From the NCBI GenBank assembly GCA_016292545.1, contig JAEDIG010000084.1, positions 1-10,751 of the forward strand: a stretch of DNA of 10,751 nt, in the 5' to 3' direction. The position numbers and the translations under genes are program-made. This document shows positions 1 to 7,300 of this stretch, in pieces (positions within the stretch are counted from its first letter, which is position 1; the number at the start of each line of letters is the position of its first letter). The notes beneath the pieces were generated by a model. It had not been told where the DNA came from. It worked only from the letters and a program-made list of their open reading frames with translations, and made no database searches. Source of the DNA: Bacteroidaceae bacterium (GTDB lineage Bacteria; Bacteroidota; Bacteroidia; Bacteroidales; Bacteroidaceae).

Positions 1-381
1 TATGTTTTCGTTGTGGGCAAATCGTTCAGCTGTGCTCTTGACGATGGCAAACACTTCGGGACGCACTTCGTCGAGAGCCGTTTCGTAGCGGTCGAGCACC
101 TCTTTCTCCAGTTTGTCTATCTGGGCGAAGATAGGTGCACGGTCCTGGATGTCTGTACTTTTGATTTGTTCTCTCAGCGTCTCAATCTCTTTGCGCAGGT
201 CTGCGGCCGATGCTGCAATCTGCTGCTTGATGGCTGCTGTGCGTGCACGCAGTTCATCGTTGCTGAGAGCCTGTATGGCTGGATAGGCCTTGGTCACCAT
301 ATCCACCAGAGGACGGTAGGCCTTGAGGTCACGCGACTTCTTGTCGCCGAAAATCTTTACCAGAAATTTGGAAATATCCAT
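1..381 (-). CDS. secA: Preprotein translocase ATPase SecA, N-terminal part (gene runs off the left edge)
   Basis: SecA is the cytoplasmic ATPase that drives unfolded preproteins through the SecYEG channel. Only the first 127 codons are present and the frame stays open to base 1, so this is a window truncation and not a broken gene. The ATG at 381-379 gives a protein beginning MDISKFLVKIFGDKKSRDLK, which fits the usual SecA start: a short amphipathic helix, then the F-G-(N/D)-K-x-x-R-D segment. Next come A-Y-P and N-D-E-L-R-A-R-T, then a charged helical stretch (about residues 55-100) of the kind Bacteroidota SecA proteins carry before the nucleotide-binding domain. The Walker motifs would lie outside the window. 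It sits 52 bp downstream of the alkaline-phosphatase-like gene on the same strand, with no evident terminator or -7 box between them, so co-transcription is likely. Identification rests on remembered family sequence, but the match is distinctive. Confidence 0.9.
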   Translation of the reverse strand, partial: MDISKFLVKIFGDKKSRDLKAYRPLVDMVTKAYPAIQALSNDELRARTAAIKQQIAASAADLRKEIETLREQIKSTDIQDRAPIFAQIDKLEKEVLDRYETALDEVRPEVFAIVKSTAERFAHNENI

Positions 382-433
382 ATATATATTAATGTATTGT
401 TATCGGGTTGTTGAATAATGATTGATTGTTTTG

Positions 434-2032
434 TCACTTGAATGCGGGCAGGGGTGCCAGGTCGCAGGCGTTCGGTGCCCTGATGCGCATCGACTTGGCC
501 AGTGTGGGTGCCACATAGTCGATGGTGACAGGTGTGTGTATGGTGTCGGGTTCAATGTTGCTTCCCATGAAGAAGAGCGGGAATCCCACATACGATTCGC
601 GCACGATGGTCTCTTCATGTGTGTTCTCGTTCACCAGCGTCCATCCTGGCGACACCTGTATCAGAATGTCGCCCGAGCATTTGGGGTGATAGGCATTGCG
701 CAGGCGTGCGATGCCTGGTGTGCCTGCTCCCAGTGCCAGTCGCTGGCTGGTGTACACGTCGCGCACGCCGCTCAGCTGTATCAGGAAGTCGCTGCACCGC
801 TCCAGTATCTCTGTGAGGTTCAGGTTGCGGTTTTCGATGAGTTTCAGGTTCAGGTATAGCTCGTTCCCCAGGCAGGTCTCCACATATTCCCCGGGGCCAT
901 AGACGGCAATCAGGTACATGTTGAGCAGCAGTTTGGCCTTGGTGATGGAGAAGGTGCCCGTTGGGATGCGGTACTTGCTCAGGTCGGATATGCAGTCGCT
1001 TTCGGCGGAACCCGTTCCCGTGACGGTGAACAGCACATGTCCCTTGCCCACACGTTTCTCCAGATATTCAAACAGATCGCCCAGGTCGCGGTCGAGCCTC
1101 ACGTAGGTGTCCTGCAGTTCGATGGGGCTTTGCGACACCGAGTTGTGGTCGAAATTTCCTGCATAGTAGGCGATGTTCAGGATGTCGGTCACCTCATCCA
1201 GGCCCACCTGGGTGTTCTTTATCACCTCACGCATGAAGTTGTTTGTCTCTTCGTTCACCAGCGCGCTGGCAATGAACTGTACAAACTTGCGGTCCCCGGC
1301 AAACTTGTGCTTGAAGGGCTTCTTGGCTGCGCCCGACACAAAGTAGTTGTATTTGCCCACCAGTTCGTTCATCGGCTCCCATTCCACTTTGCCGATGCGT
1401 TGCTTCATTGATGTGGTGTTGTTGTAGGTGGTGGCCCATCCGGGGAATGCACCGTAGTAGCTGCTGCTACACCATTGGCCCGTTTCCCCGTCGAGCCAGA
1501 ACGCACCGTCGGCTGCATGCCCGCCCAGCAGCACGGCTGCGTCGCGGAAAGGTGCGATTGCATACACCAGGCCGTTGCCTTCGGTGGCCACTTTCAGTTC
1601 GTCGGTAATCGTCGACACGCCCAGACTGCGGGCCGAGGAGGCGTCCTTGGTCTGCTGGCCCTGAAATTCCTTGTCGTCTACACAATAGAGTGGGGTAAGG
1701 GTCTGCCGGTCGAGCCAGCGTTCGCCCACGATGCCGTTCTCGTATGGGCTGGTGCCGCTCATCAGGCAGGCCACGGCGGCAGCCCTGTCTGGGTCGTTGA
1801 AGGGATATTCCGCCTGGGTATACACGCGCCCTTCTTTCATCAGGCGTTGGAATCCCCGGTCGCTGTAGAGCGGCGAGAAGGCTTCCATGTAGTCGGTGCG
1901 CAACTGGTCGATGACAATGTTCACGACCAGACGGGGCACTTCGGGAGCCGTCTGGGCGTCTGCACTGGCTGCCGAAATCAGTATGAGCAGCGAGGTGAGC
2001 AGTCTTAGTCGTTGTGGTGTTATGTTCGTCAC
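434..2032 (-). CDS. Alkaline-phosphatase-superfamily secreted protein, probably catalytically dead
   Basis: A 532-residue protein. The GTG start at 2032-2030 overlaps the stop of the upstream gene as GTGA and gives a clean signal peptide (residues 1-27: L/R-rich start, hydrophobic core, ASADAQ), so the product is expected in the periplasm. The open frame continues to 2368 but that extension lies over the upstream gene and masks the signal. The body has the layout of the type I phosphodiesterase / PafA-like branch: VNIVIDQLRTDYM (Asp42, first metal ligand), SGTSPYENGIVGERW (92-106), D-A-A-V-L-L-G-G-H (164-172), and E-L-Q-D-T-Y-V-R-L-D (305-314). The catalytic positions are altered. The nucleophile Thr region reads DPDRAAAVACL (80-90), the D-x-x-x-H site reads YYAGN (289-293), and the D-H-G site reads T-G-S (340-342). 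A hydrolase function is therefore doubtful; a structural or binding role is more likely. Family call is firm, function unknown. Confidence 0.8.
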   Translation of the reverse strand: MTNITPQRLRLLTSLLILISAASADAQTAPEVPRLVVNIVIDQLRTDYMEAFSPLYSDRGFQRLMKEGRVYTQAEYPFNDPDRAAAVACLMSGTSPYENGIVGERWLDRQTLTPLYCVDDKEFQGQQTKDASSARSLGVSTITDELKVATEGNGLVYAIAPFRDAAVLLGGHAADGAFWLDGETGQWCSSSYYGAFPGWATTYNNTTSMKQRIGKVEWEPMNELVGKYNYFVSGAAKKPFKHKFAGDRKFVQFIASALVNEETNNFMREVIKNTQVGLDEVTDILNIAYYAGNFDHNSVSQSPIELQDTYVRLDRDLGDLFEYLEKRVGKGHVLFTVTGTGSAESDCISDLSKYRIPTGTFSITKAKLLLNMYLIAVYGPGEYVETCLGNELYLNLKLIENRNLNLTEILERCSDFLIQLSGVRDVYTSQRLALGAGTPGIARLRNAYHPKCSGDILIQVSPGWTLVNENTHEETIVRESYVGFPLFFMGSNIEPDTIHTPVTIDYVAPTLAKSMRIRAPNACDLAPLPAFK

Positions 2033-3204
2033 TTCTTGTTTTTGTTGTAATATGCCAGATAACTGAGCGGTCTTGTCAGCAAAGCCAGCGCCAAAGGTAC
2101 GACTATTCGGCCGAACTGCTGAGGAATCCATGGCATAAAAAATATAAATAATGTTAAATAGGCGGCGTGCAGGGCATGCCATCTTGTTTTTTCTCTTCTG
2201 GTGGCAGCTTTCACCACCCATGGAATGGCCACGAGAGCCAGTGGCGTGAAGGGCCATAGCAGCCAGTTGCTGTTCACCCCGGGGTGCGAGGAGAAGAACA
2301 GCATGAAGGCAAGCAGTATGCCGATGCCGCCCTGTACCAGCAGCAAAACGATGTCCCATAGCCACCACATCTTGTGCAGCCTATATTCACACAGCACCAC
2401 CATCAGGTTGAAGGCCAGCAGCAGGATGCCTGCCCACAGGGGGGCGATGGGCAACAGTTCGGTCTTCTCCGTAGGCCGTGCTTCCAGCAGGGTCCTGGTT
2501 TCCTTTACCAGTGGTCTGAGACTTCCGTCGGTGGCATACACCTGTGCCTGGTCGGCCATCTTCATCAGGTATTCGGGGATAAACATGGCATCCCTGTCGG
2601 TCACCACCGTATCAAGCGATGCACCCAGCAGGAAGTCGTTCCCTTCGCTTTCCCAGCTTCCCCGCGGGGCATATTGGTGGAGAATCTGTCTGAAGGTCAT
2701 CTTTTCGGGCAGGGATGGATAGGCTATCCGTCCATCGATGCTCTGTTCTATCATGTCGCGCACCTTGGTGGTGCAGTTCCCGAACAGGAAATTGTAGCGG
2801 TAGGTGCAGTTTTCCGGCTGGCAGTTCACCAGCAGGTTCGTGAACAGCCGGTTGGCCTCGACGGGTGTCAGGTTGAGCACCTGTGCCGTGATGGACGAGC
2901 CCCGGCTTTCATAGTCGGCGGGGAACTGTTGCCAGAGGGTGCCCATCACCATATAGTCGCACTGCCCCAGCACAAACCGCCATGCAAAATTGGGTTGGCT
3001 GAAGGAGAAGATCCCATAGTTGAACACCACGTCCATGCCGCGTGTGAAGTTTTCGCAGCGCAGCGCCGTGTGGCCATACAACTGATAAACCTCATGTCCT
3101 GGCGAACAGGTGATGAGGCTCACGCGAATGGAGTCGTCGGCAGGTTGTGCCTGCAACAGGAAGGGGCAAATGGCCCATATTATTATTAATAGGAAACGTT
3201 TCAC
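2029..3204 (-). CDS. lnb: DUF4105 / Lnb-type lipoprotein N-acyltransferase (putative)
   Basis: A 391-residue membrane protein. Residues 1-20 form a signal or first membrane segment (VKRFLLIIIW...LLQAQ). Residues about 25-240 match the DUF4105 periplasmic domain: S-P-G-H-E-V-Y-Q-L-Y-G-H-T (34-46) carries a conserved His45, and F-L-F-G-N-C-T-T (139-146) carries Cys144, a likely His/Cys pair of a papain-like fold. About five hydrophobic segments follow from residue 260 to the end, which finishes in a K/N-rich tail. This His/Cys domain plus C-terminal membrane bundle is the architecture of Lnb, described in Bacteroides as the enzyme that adds the third acyl chain to lipoprotein N-termini. Orthology is inferred from architecture only. 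The GTG at 3204 was chosen because a TAnnTTTG box ends 5 nt upstream; an in-frame ATG at 3243 would lie above that promoter. The gene overlaps the next by 4 nt and is followed by secA, which fits a secretion and lipoprotein role. Confidence 0.75.
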   Translation of the reverse strand: MKRFLLIIIWAICPFLLQAQPADDSIRVSLITCSPGHEVYQLYGHTALRCENFTRGMDVVFNYGIFSFSQPNFAWRFVLGQCDYMVMGTLWQQFPADYESRGSSITAQVLNLTPVEANRLFTNLLVNCQPENCTYRYNFLFGNCTTKVRDMIEQSIDGRIAYPSLPEKMTFRQILHQYAPRGSWESEGNDFLLGASLDTVVTDRDAMFIPEYLMKMADQAQVYATDGSLRPLVKETRTLLEARPTEKTELLPIAPLWAGILLLAFNLMVVLCEYRLHKMWWLWDIVLLLVQGGIGILLAFMLFFSSHPGVNSNWLLWPFTPLALVAIPWVVKAATRREKTRWHALHAAYLTLFIFFMPWIPQQFGRIVVPLALALLTRPLSYLAYYNKNKK

Positions 3205-3209
3205 GGGTA

Positions 3210-3217
3210 CAAAGGTA
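3210..3217 (-). promoter_or_regulatory. Bacteroidota -7 box of the lnb-secA transcript
   Basis: Read on the minus strand this is TACCTTTG, a perfect match to the Bacteroidota -7 consensus TAnnTTTG. Only five bases separate its last G from the GTG start at 3204, so transcription should begin at or within a few bases of the start codon. I see no convincing TTTG at -33 on this side. The match to the -7 consensus is direct; promoter activity is inferred. Confidence 0.55.
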
Positions 3218-3286
3218 CAAATTTTCTTCCAACCAGCTCTCATGTCGGGCCCTTTTTTGACAAAGAATGAATCTTTAGGCCTTGAT

Positions 3287-3320
3287 TTTGGTTAAAATCC
3301 AACATATTATTGTAACTTTG
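3287..3320 (+). promoter_or_regulatory. Bacteroidota promoter of coaX (-33 TTTG and -7 TAACTTTG)
   Basis: TAACTTTG at 3313-3320 matches the -7 consensus TAnnTTTG exactly. TTTG at 3287-3290, within TTTTGG, lies 22 bp upstream, close to the usual 19-21 bp spacing; reading TTGG at 3288-3291 gives 21. The box ends only four bases before the coaX GTG, so the predicted transcript has essentially no 5' leader. This mirrors the arrangement of the opposing gene across the same intergenic region. Confidence 0.6.
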
Positions 3321-3324
3321 CACC

Positions 3325-4056
3325 GTGAAATTGATAATTGACATAGGTAACACGGTGGCGAAACTGGTCGCATTCGACGGTGACGAACCCGTGGAGGAGG
3401 TAAGGACCAGCAACGAGTCGCTTGCCGCCTTGGGGGCTTTTGCCGCCAAGTATGCCTTCACGCATGGCATTGTGGGAGCGGTTCGCGAGATTACGCCCCA
3501 GGCCGAGTCGCGCCTTCAGGCATTGCACATCCCCCTGCTCCGTTTCACCCCTTCCACCCCTGTGCCCATCATCAACCGTTACCGCACACCCCAGACACTG
3601 GGCAGCGACCGTCTGGCTGCCGCCGTGGGTGCCCGTTCGCTCAAGCCGGGCAAGGATCTGCTCATCATCGATGCCGGCACGTGTGTCACCTACGAGGTCA
3701 TCGATGCCCATGGCAACTATTGGGGAGGCAACATCGCGCCTGGCATGCACATGCGTCTGCGTGCCCTGCACGAGTTTACGGCCAGGCTCCCGCTGGTGGA
3801 GGCCGAGGGTGCCGTGCCGGGCATGGGATACGACACCGACACGGCCATCCGTTCGGGCGTATTGCGCGGCATGAAATACGAGATTGAGGGCTATATCCGC
3901 TCCATGCGTGCTAAATATCCCAAACTTTTGGTTTTTTTAACGGGCGGAGACAAAATTAATTTTGATACTACAATAAAAAGTATCATCTTTGCAGACAAAT
4001 TCATTGTTCCTCGCGGATTAAACAAAATACTTGATTACAATAATGACAAAGTTTAG
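3325..4056 (+). CDS. coaX: Type III pantothenate kinase
   Basis: CoaX phosphorylates pantothenate with ATP, the first step of coenzyme A synthesis, in the cytoplasm. The 243-residue protein has the full set of family motifs: M-K-L-I-I-D-I-G-N-T (1-10, phosphate-binding loop of the ASKHA fold), T-L-G-S-D-R (91-96, with the catalytic-base Asp95), D-A-G-T (116-119), and W-G-G-N-I-A-P-G-M (133-141). Length is normal for the family. Type III enzymes typically need a monovalent cation and resist CoA feedback; that is family knowledge. The GTG start at 3325 places the IDIGNT motif at its usual position and lies four bases after a -7 box. The last ~130 bases of the gene are clearly more AT-rich than the rest and contain a candidate internal promoter. 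The 3' end overlaps the next gene by 14 nt. Confidence 0.95.
   Translation: MKLIIDIGNTVAKLVAFDGDEPVEEVRTSNESLAALGAFAAKYAFTHGIVGAVREITPQAESRLQALHIPLLRFTPSTPVPIINRYRTPQTLGSDRLAAAVGARSLKPGKDLLIIDAGTCVTYEVIDAHGNYWGGNIAPGMHMRLRALHEFTARLPLVEAEGAVPGMGYDTDTAIRSGVLRGMKYEIEGYIRSMRAKYPKLLVFLTGGDKINFDTTIKSIIFADKFIVPRGLNKILDYNNDKV
3961..3991 (+). promoter_or_regulatory. Candidate internal promoter inside the coaX 3' end, for the downstream membrane genes
   Basis: TTTG at 3961-3964 is followed by exactly 19 bases and then CATCTTTG at 3984-3991, which differs from the -7 consensus TAnnTTTG by one base. Spacing is ideal for Bacteroidota. The predicted transcript would begin near 3995, giving a leader of about 48 nt before the ATG at 4043. 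The spacer also contains an inverted repeat, GATACT...AGTATC. The local drop in GC inside an otherwise GC-rich gene supports a regulatory signal, but this is a sequence match only. Confidence 0.4.
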
Positions 4057-5365
4057 ACACTTGGCCGCATTCATGCTGGCATCCCTGATGTGTGCCCACG
4101 CAGCGGCCCAAGGCAACGGCAGCAACAGTTCATACACCCGCTTCGGGCTGGGCACGCTCAACGACCAGTCGGTGGGTTTCAACAAGGCAATGGGCGGAGT
4201 GGGCAAGGCCATCCGTCCCACCAACCGCATCAATCCCGGCAACCCTGCTTCCTATTCGGCTGTGGACTCGCTCACCATGCTCATCGATGGAGGCATGACC
4301 TTCAGCGTGGGGCAATACAAGCAGGGCAATGCCACTGTGAAGGCCAACAACTGCTCCTTCGATTATGTGACGGCGGGTTTCCGGCTTCGCAAGGGGCTGG
4401 GCTTCTCGCTGGGTATGCTTCCCTATACCACCATCGGCTATTCCTTTGCCACAGAAAGCAAGATCACCAATGATTTCACCACCACCCAGACCATCACCAG
4501 CCACAGTGCCTTCTCGGGCGACGGTGGCCTTCACCAGCTCTATGCCGGTGTGGGATGGAATCCCTTTGCGGCTCTTTCCGTGGGTGCGAACATCAGCTAT
4601 GTGTGGGGCAGCTACAGCCACACCCTTTCGCAGACCTTTGACGAGGGCGGCACCACCAGCAGCCTCTACAGCGGCCTGCATTCCGATTGCGAGTCGGACA
4701 TCCAGACCTATAAGATTGACCTGGGTGTGCAATATCCCATCATCCTCAATCCCCAGAACCGCCTCACGGTGGGTGCCACTGTGGGCTTGGGACATGGCAT
4801 CGGCGGAACGTCCACCCTCACCCGCTACAACACCGTGGGCGACACCGTGACGATAGAGGCCAAGGACGCCTTCGATCTTCCTTATACCTTTGGTGCGGGT
4901 GTGGCCTGGGAGAGCAAGGGCAAGATGCTGCTGGCTCTGGACTACACCTATGAGAAATGGGGCTCGTGCCATACGCCCCAGCAGTCGTCGGTGGGCGACC
5001 AGCTGCTGTATGCCAAGCAGACGGGCCAGTATCTCGACCGCAGCAAGGTGGCTGCGGGCTTCCAGTATGTCCCCAATCCGCTTTCACGCAACTTCTTCAA
5101 CCGTGTGGAATACCGGCTGGGTGCCAACTACTCCACGCCCTATCTCAAGGTCAATGGCCACGATGGTCCGTCGGAATATGGCGTGACGGCAGGCTTTGGC
5201 CTTCCCATCACCAACAAGATAAACAAGGGCACCATGGCCAACCTCACCTTCCAGTGGTTCCGCCGCTCGCCGTCTGCTTCGTCGCTCATCCGCGAGGACT
5301 ATTTCATGGTGAGCGTGGGTGTCACTTTTGCCGAGTCCTGGTTTATGAAGTTCAAGATCCAATAA
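4043..5365 (+). CDS. Outer-membrane beta-barrel protein, FadL/OmpP1-like Bacteroidota family
   Basis: A 440-residue predicted outer-membrane protein. The ATG at 4043 gives a clear signal peptide (MTKFRHLAAFMLASLMCAHA then AAQ, cleaved near residue 23). A TTG 12 bases earlier in frame is less plausible. The mature protein begins with S-S-Y-T-R-F-G-L-G (about 28-36), A-M-G-G-V-G-K-A-I-R and I-N-P-G-N-P-A-S-Y-S-A-V-D-S-L. This start is typical of the Bacteroidota relatives of the FadL/OmpP1 hydrophobic-substrate channels. The rest alternates short amphipathic strands rich in Gly, Tyr, Ser and Thr with turns, and the chain ends in F-M-K-F-K-I-Q, a terminal strand suited to BAM recognition, although the very last residue is not aromatic. 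The substrate cannot be told from the sequence. It starts inside the end of coaX (14-nt overlap) and stops 7 nt before lptC. The barrel call is good, the FadL link moderate. Confidence 0.75.
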   Translation: MTKFRHLAAFMLASLMCAHAAAQGNGSNSSYTRFGLGTLNDQSVGFNKAMGGVGKAIRPTNRINPGNPASYSAVDSLTMLIDGGMTFSVGQYKQGNATVKANNCSFDYVTAGFRLRKGLGFSLGMLPYTTIGYSFATESKITNDFTTTQTITSHSAFSGDGGLHQLYAGVGWNPFAALSVGANISYVWGSYSHTLSQTFDEGGTTSSLYSGLHSDCESDIQTYKIDLGVQYPIILNPQNRLTVGATVGLGHGIGGTSTLTRYNTVGDTVTIEAKDAFDLPYTFGAGVAWESKGKMLLALDYTYEKWGSCHTPQQSSVGDQLLYAKQTGQYLDRSKVAAGFQYVPNPLSRNFFNRVEYRLGANYSTPYLKVNGHDGPSEYGVTAGFGLPITNKINKGTMANLTFQWFRRSPSASSLIREDYFMVSVGVTFAESWFMKFKIQ

Positions 5366-5372
5366 TACGCCT

Positions 5373-6011
5373 GTGACAGCCTCCCTACGTTTAAAGACAC
5401 TGCTTGCGGCTTCTGCCCTGACGGCATGGTGTGCCCTCCTGCTGGGATGCAATGGAGAGGTGGAGCACACGGCCGAGGCCATCCGTGCGGAAGACTCGCT
5501 GCCCTTCATGCACGCGCGGGGCATCAACACCCTCATCTCCGACTCCGGCATCATCCGCTACCGCATGGTGGCCGAGGAGTGGGACATCTACACGCCCGAG
5601 ACAGGCGGCCTGTCCACATGGAAATTCATGAAAGGCCTGCTCATGGAACGGTTCGATGAAAAGTTCCACGTAGACCTCTATGTGCAGTCCGATACGGCCT
5701 ATCTCCACCAGCAGTATCTGTGGGAACTGCGTGGGCGTGTGGTCATCCGCAACATCAAGAACGAGGTGTTCCGCACCGAGGAGCTTTTTTGGGACATGGA
5801 CCGCCATGAGATGTGGAGCCACAAGTTCATCCGCATCGTCACGCCCGAGCGTGAGCTCCAGGGCAACAATTTCCGCAGCAATGAAACCATGACCCGCTAT
5901 TGGATTACCAACAGTTCGGGAGCCTTCCCCGTTTCCGACACCACCCCCGGGAGCCCGTCATCTTCCGACACGCTGGCTCCCGCCACCCCCCGACAACTTC
6001 AACCCTTATGA
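5373..6011 (+). CDS. lptC: LPS-export protein LptC (lipoprotein form)
   Basis: LptC is part of the inner-membrane and periplasmic side of the Lpt bridge that passes lipopolysaccharide from LptB2FG towards LptA. The 212-residue product starts at a GTG (5373), 7 nt after the previous stop. It has a signal peptide ending in a lipobox (A-L-L-L-G-C-N, Cys26), so this version is lipid-anchored, unlike the E. coli protein with its transmembrane helix. The body follows the Bacteroidota LptC pattern: I-S-D-S-G-I-I-R-Y-R (55-64), the (W/Y)-F-M-K-G-L-L-M-E-R-F-D-E region, D-T-A-Y-L near the middle, L-W-E-L-R-G-R-V-V-I-R-N (beta-jellyroll strand), and G-N-N-F-R-S-N towards the end. A Ser/Pro/Thr-rich tail of about 30 residues follows the fold and looks disordered. 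The stop overlaps the next start as ATGA, indicating translational coupling. Lnb, encoded on the other side of coaX, could in principle acylate this lipoprotein (inference). Confidence 0.85.
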   Translation: MTASLRLKTLLAASALTAWCALLLGCNGEVEHTAEAIRAEDSLPFMHARGINTLISDSGIIRYRMVAEEWDIYTPETGGLSTWKFMKGLLMERFDEKFHVDLYVQSDTAYLHQQYLWELRGRVVIRNIKNEVFRTEELFWDMDRHEMWSHKFIRIVTPERELQGNNFRSNETMTRYWITNSSGAFPVSDTTPGSPSSSDTLAPATPRQLQPL

Positions 6012-7300
6012 ATACGTTGATAATAGAGACTATTGTAGTGCTGCTGTTTTCCGGCTTTTTTTCCGGCCTGGAGATTGCCTTTGTGTCGAGCAGCAAGTTG
6101 CGTTTCGAAATGGACCGCGATGAACAGGGCTTCACCGCCCGCATCATCGACCTTTTCTATCGCCACCCCAATCATTTCATCTCCACCCTTCTGGTGGGCA
6201 ACAACATTGCCCTGGTGGTGTATGGCATACTCATGGCGCAGCTCATCGACCAGCTGCTGCTCATCCCCCTCGGCCTGCGCGACGCTCTGGCCGGCGGCTC
6301 GGGCGAGGCTGTCTGCCTTGTGGTGCAGACGTTGCTCAGCACCCTGGTGGTATTGGTATCGGGCGAGTTCCTTCCCAAGACGCTTTTCCGCATCAACCCC
6401 AATCGCATGATGACGGTGTGCAGCATTCCCGCCTTCATCTCTTATGTGCTGTTGTGGCCTGTGAGCAAGTTCACCAGCGGCCTCAGCAAGGCGTTGCTCC
6501 GTCTTTTCGGCATGAAGGTGCAGAAGACGGTGCAGGAGAAGTCGTTCACCAGGGTGGACCTCGACTATCTTATCCAGAGCAACATCGAGAGTGCCCAGGG
6601 CGGCAATGAGATTGAAGACGAGGTGAAGATTTTCCAGAACGCCCTCGACTTCAGCAGCGTCAAGGTGCGCGACTGCATCGTGCCTCGCAACGAGATACAG
6701 GCCGCCTCCGACAAAACCGACCTGGCGGTGCTGCGCAACCTTTTTGTGGAAACGGGCCACAGCAAGATTATGGTCTATCATGAGGACATAGACAACGTGA
6801 GGGGATACATCCATTCCTCCGAGATGTTCAGGCTGTCGCCCGGTGCCGACTGGACCCAGTCTGTCATTGAGGCTCCCATCGTGCCCGAAACCATGAATGC
6901 CCAGAAGCTCATGCACACCTTCATCACCCAAAAGAAATCGTTGGCTGTGGTGGTGGACGAGTTCGGGGGTACCCGCGGTATCGTCACCCTTGAGGACCTT
7001 GTGGAGGAGATCTTCGGCGAGATAGAGGACGAACACGACAATGTCAATTATGTGGCCAAGGAAGTGGGAGCCGACGAATACCTGCTCTCTGCCCGTCTGG
7101 AGGTGTCCAAGGCCAACGAGATACTGGGGCTCGACCTTCCCGAAAGCGACGATTACCTCACGGTGAGCGGTCTTATCCTCAGTGAATACCAGAGCTTCCC
7201 CAAGCTCAACGAAGTGGTGAAATTCGGGCATTGGGAGTTCAAGATTGTGCAGAAAACCACCACTAAGATTGAACTGGTGAGGCTGAAAGTAGTGCGATAA
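6008..7300 (+). CDS. CNNM (DUF21) / CBS-pair / CorC-HlyC membrane protein (hemolysin family, GldE-like)
   Basis: A 430-residue inner-membrane protein. The ATG at 6008 overlaps the lptC stop by 4 nt; the frame is open further up to 5900, but that part lies over lptC. Residues 1-190 form the DUF21/CNNM transmembrane domain, with S-G-F-F-S-G-L-E-I-A-F (15-25), G-N-N (64-66) and S-G-E-F-L-P-K-T (118-125), all hallmark motifs. A CBS pair follows (about 200-325), including V-V-D-E-F-G-G-T-R-G-I-V-T-L-E-D-L around 315-330, and then a CorC/HlyC C-terminal domain (about 345-425). Related proteins (CNNM, CorC/MpfA) act in Mg2+ transport or its regulation; the Bacteroidota branch also includes GldE. The label hemolysin is historical and not supported as a function here. 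Its place next to lptC in this operon suggests a housekeeping envelope role. Substrate not determinable from sequence. Confidence 0.88.
   Translation: MNTLIIETIVVLLFSGFFSGLEIAFVSSSKLRFEMDRDEQGFTARIIDLFYRHPNHFISTLLVGNNIALVVYGILMAQLIDQLLLIPLGLRDALAGGSGEAVCLVVQTLLSTLVVLVSGEFLPKTLFRINPNRMMTVCSIPAFISYVLLWPVSKFTSGLSKALLRLFGMKVQKTVQEKSFTRVDLDYLIQSNIESAQGGNEIEDEVKIFQNALDFSSVKVRDCIVPRNEIQAASDKTDLAVLRNLFVETGHSKIMVYHEDIDNVRGYIHSSEMFRLSPGADWTQSVIEAPIVPETMNAQKLMHTFITQKKSLAVVVDEFGGTRGIVTLEDLVEEIFGEIEDEHDNVNYVAKEVGADEYLLSARLEVSKANEILGLDLPESDDYLTVSGLILSEYQSFPKLNEVVKFGHWEFKIVQKTTTKIELVRLKVVR

Noticed and set aside
13..414. 133-codon open frame on the plus strand
   Set aside because: It is the complement of the secA start, and the SecA reading is highly specific.
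2033..2368. N-terminal extension of the alkaline-phosphatase-like protein to 2368
   Set aside because: The extension lies entirely inside the upstream gene and would bury the signal peptide that begins at the GTG at 2032.
2374..3189. 271-codon open frame on the plus strand
   Set aside because: It lies opposite the lnb-like gene, which has a coherent signal peptide, His/Cys motifs and membrane segments; the opposite frame has none.
4130..4972. 280-codon open frame on the minus strand
   Set aside because: Antisense shadow of the beta-barrel gene with His/Gly-rich composition and no domain.
5900..6007. N-terminal extension of the CNNM/CorC protein
   Set aside because: It overlaps the lptC tail in another frame. 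The ATG at 6008 overlaps the lptC stop as ATGA and starts directly at the first membrane helix.
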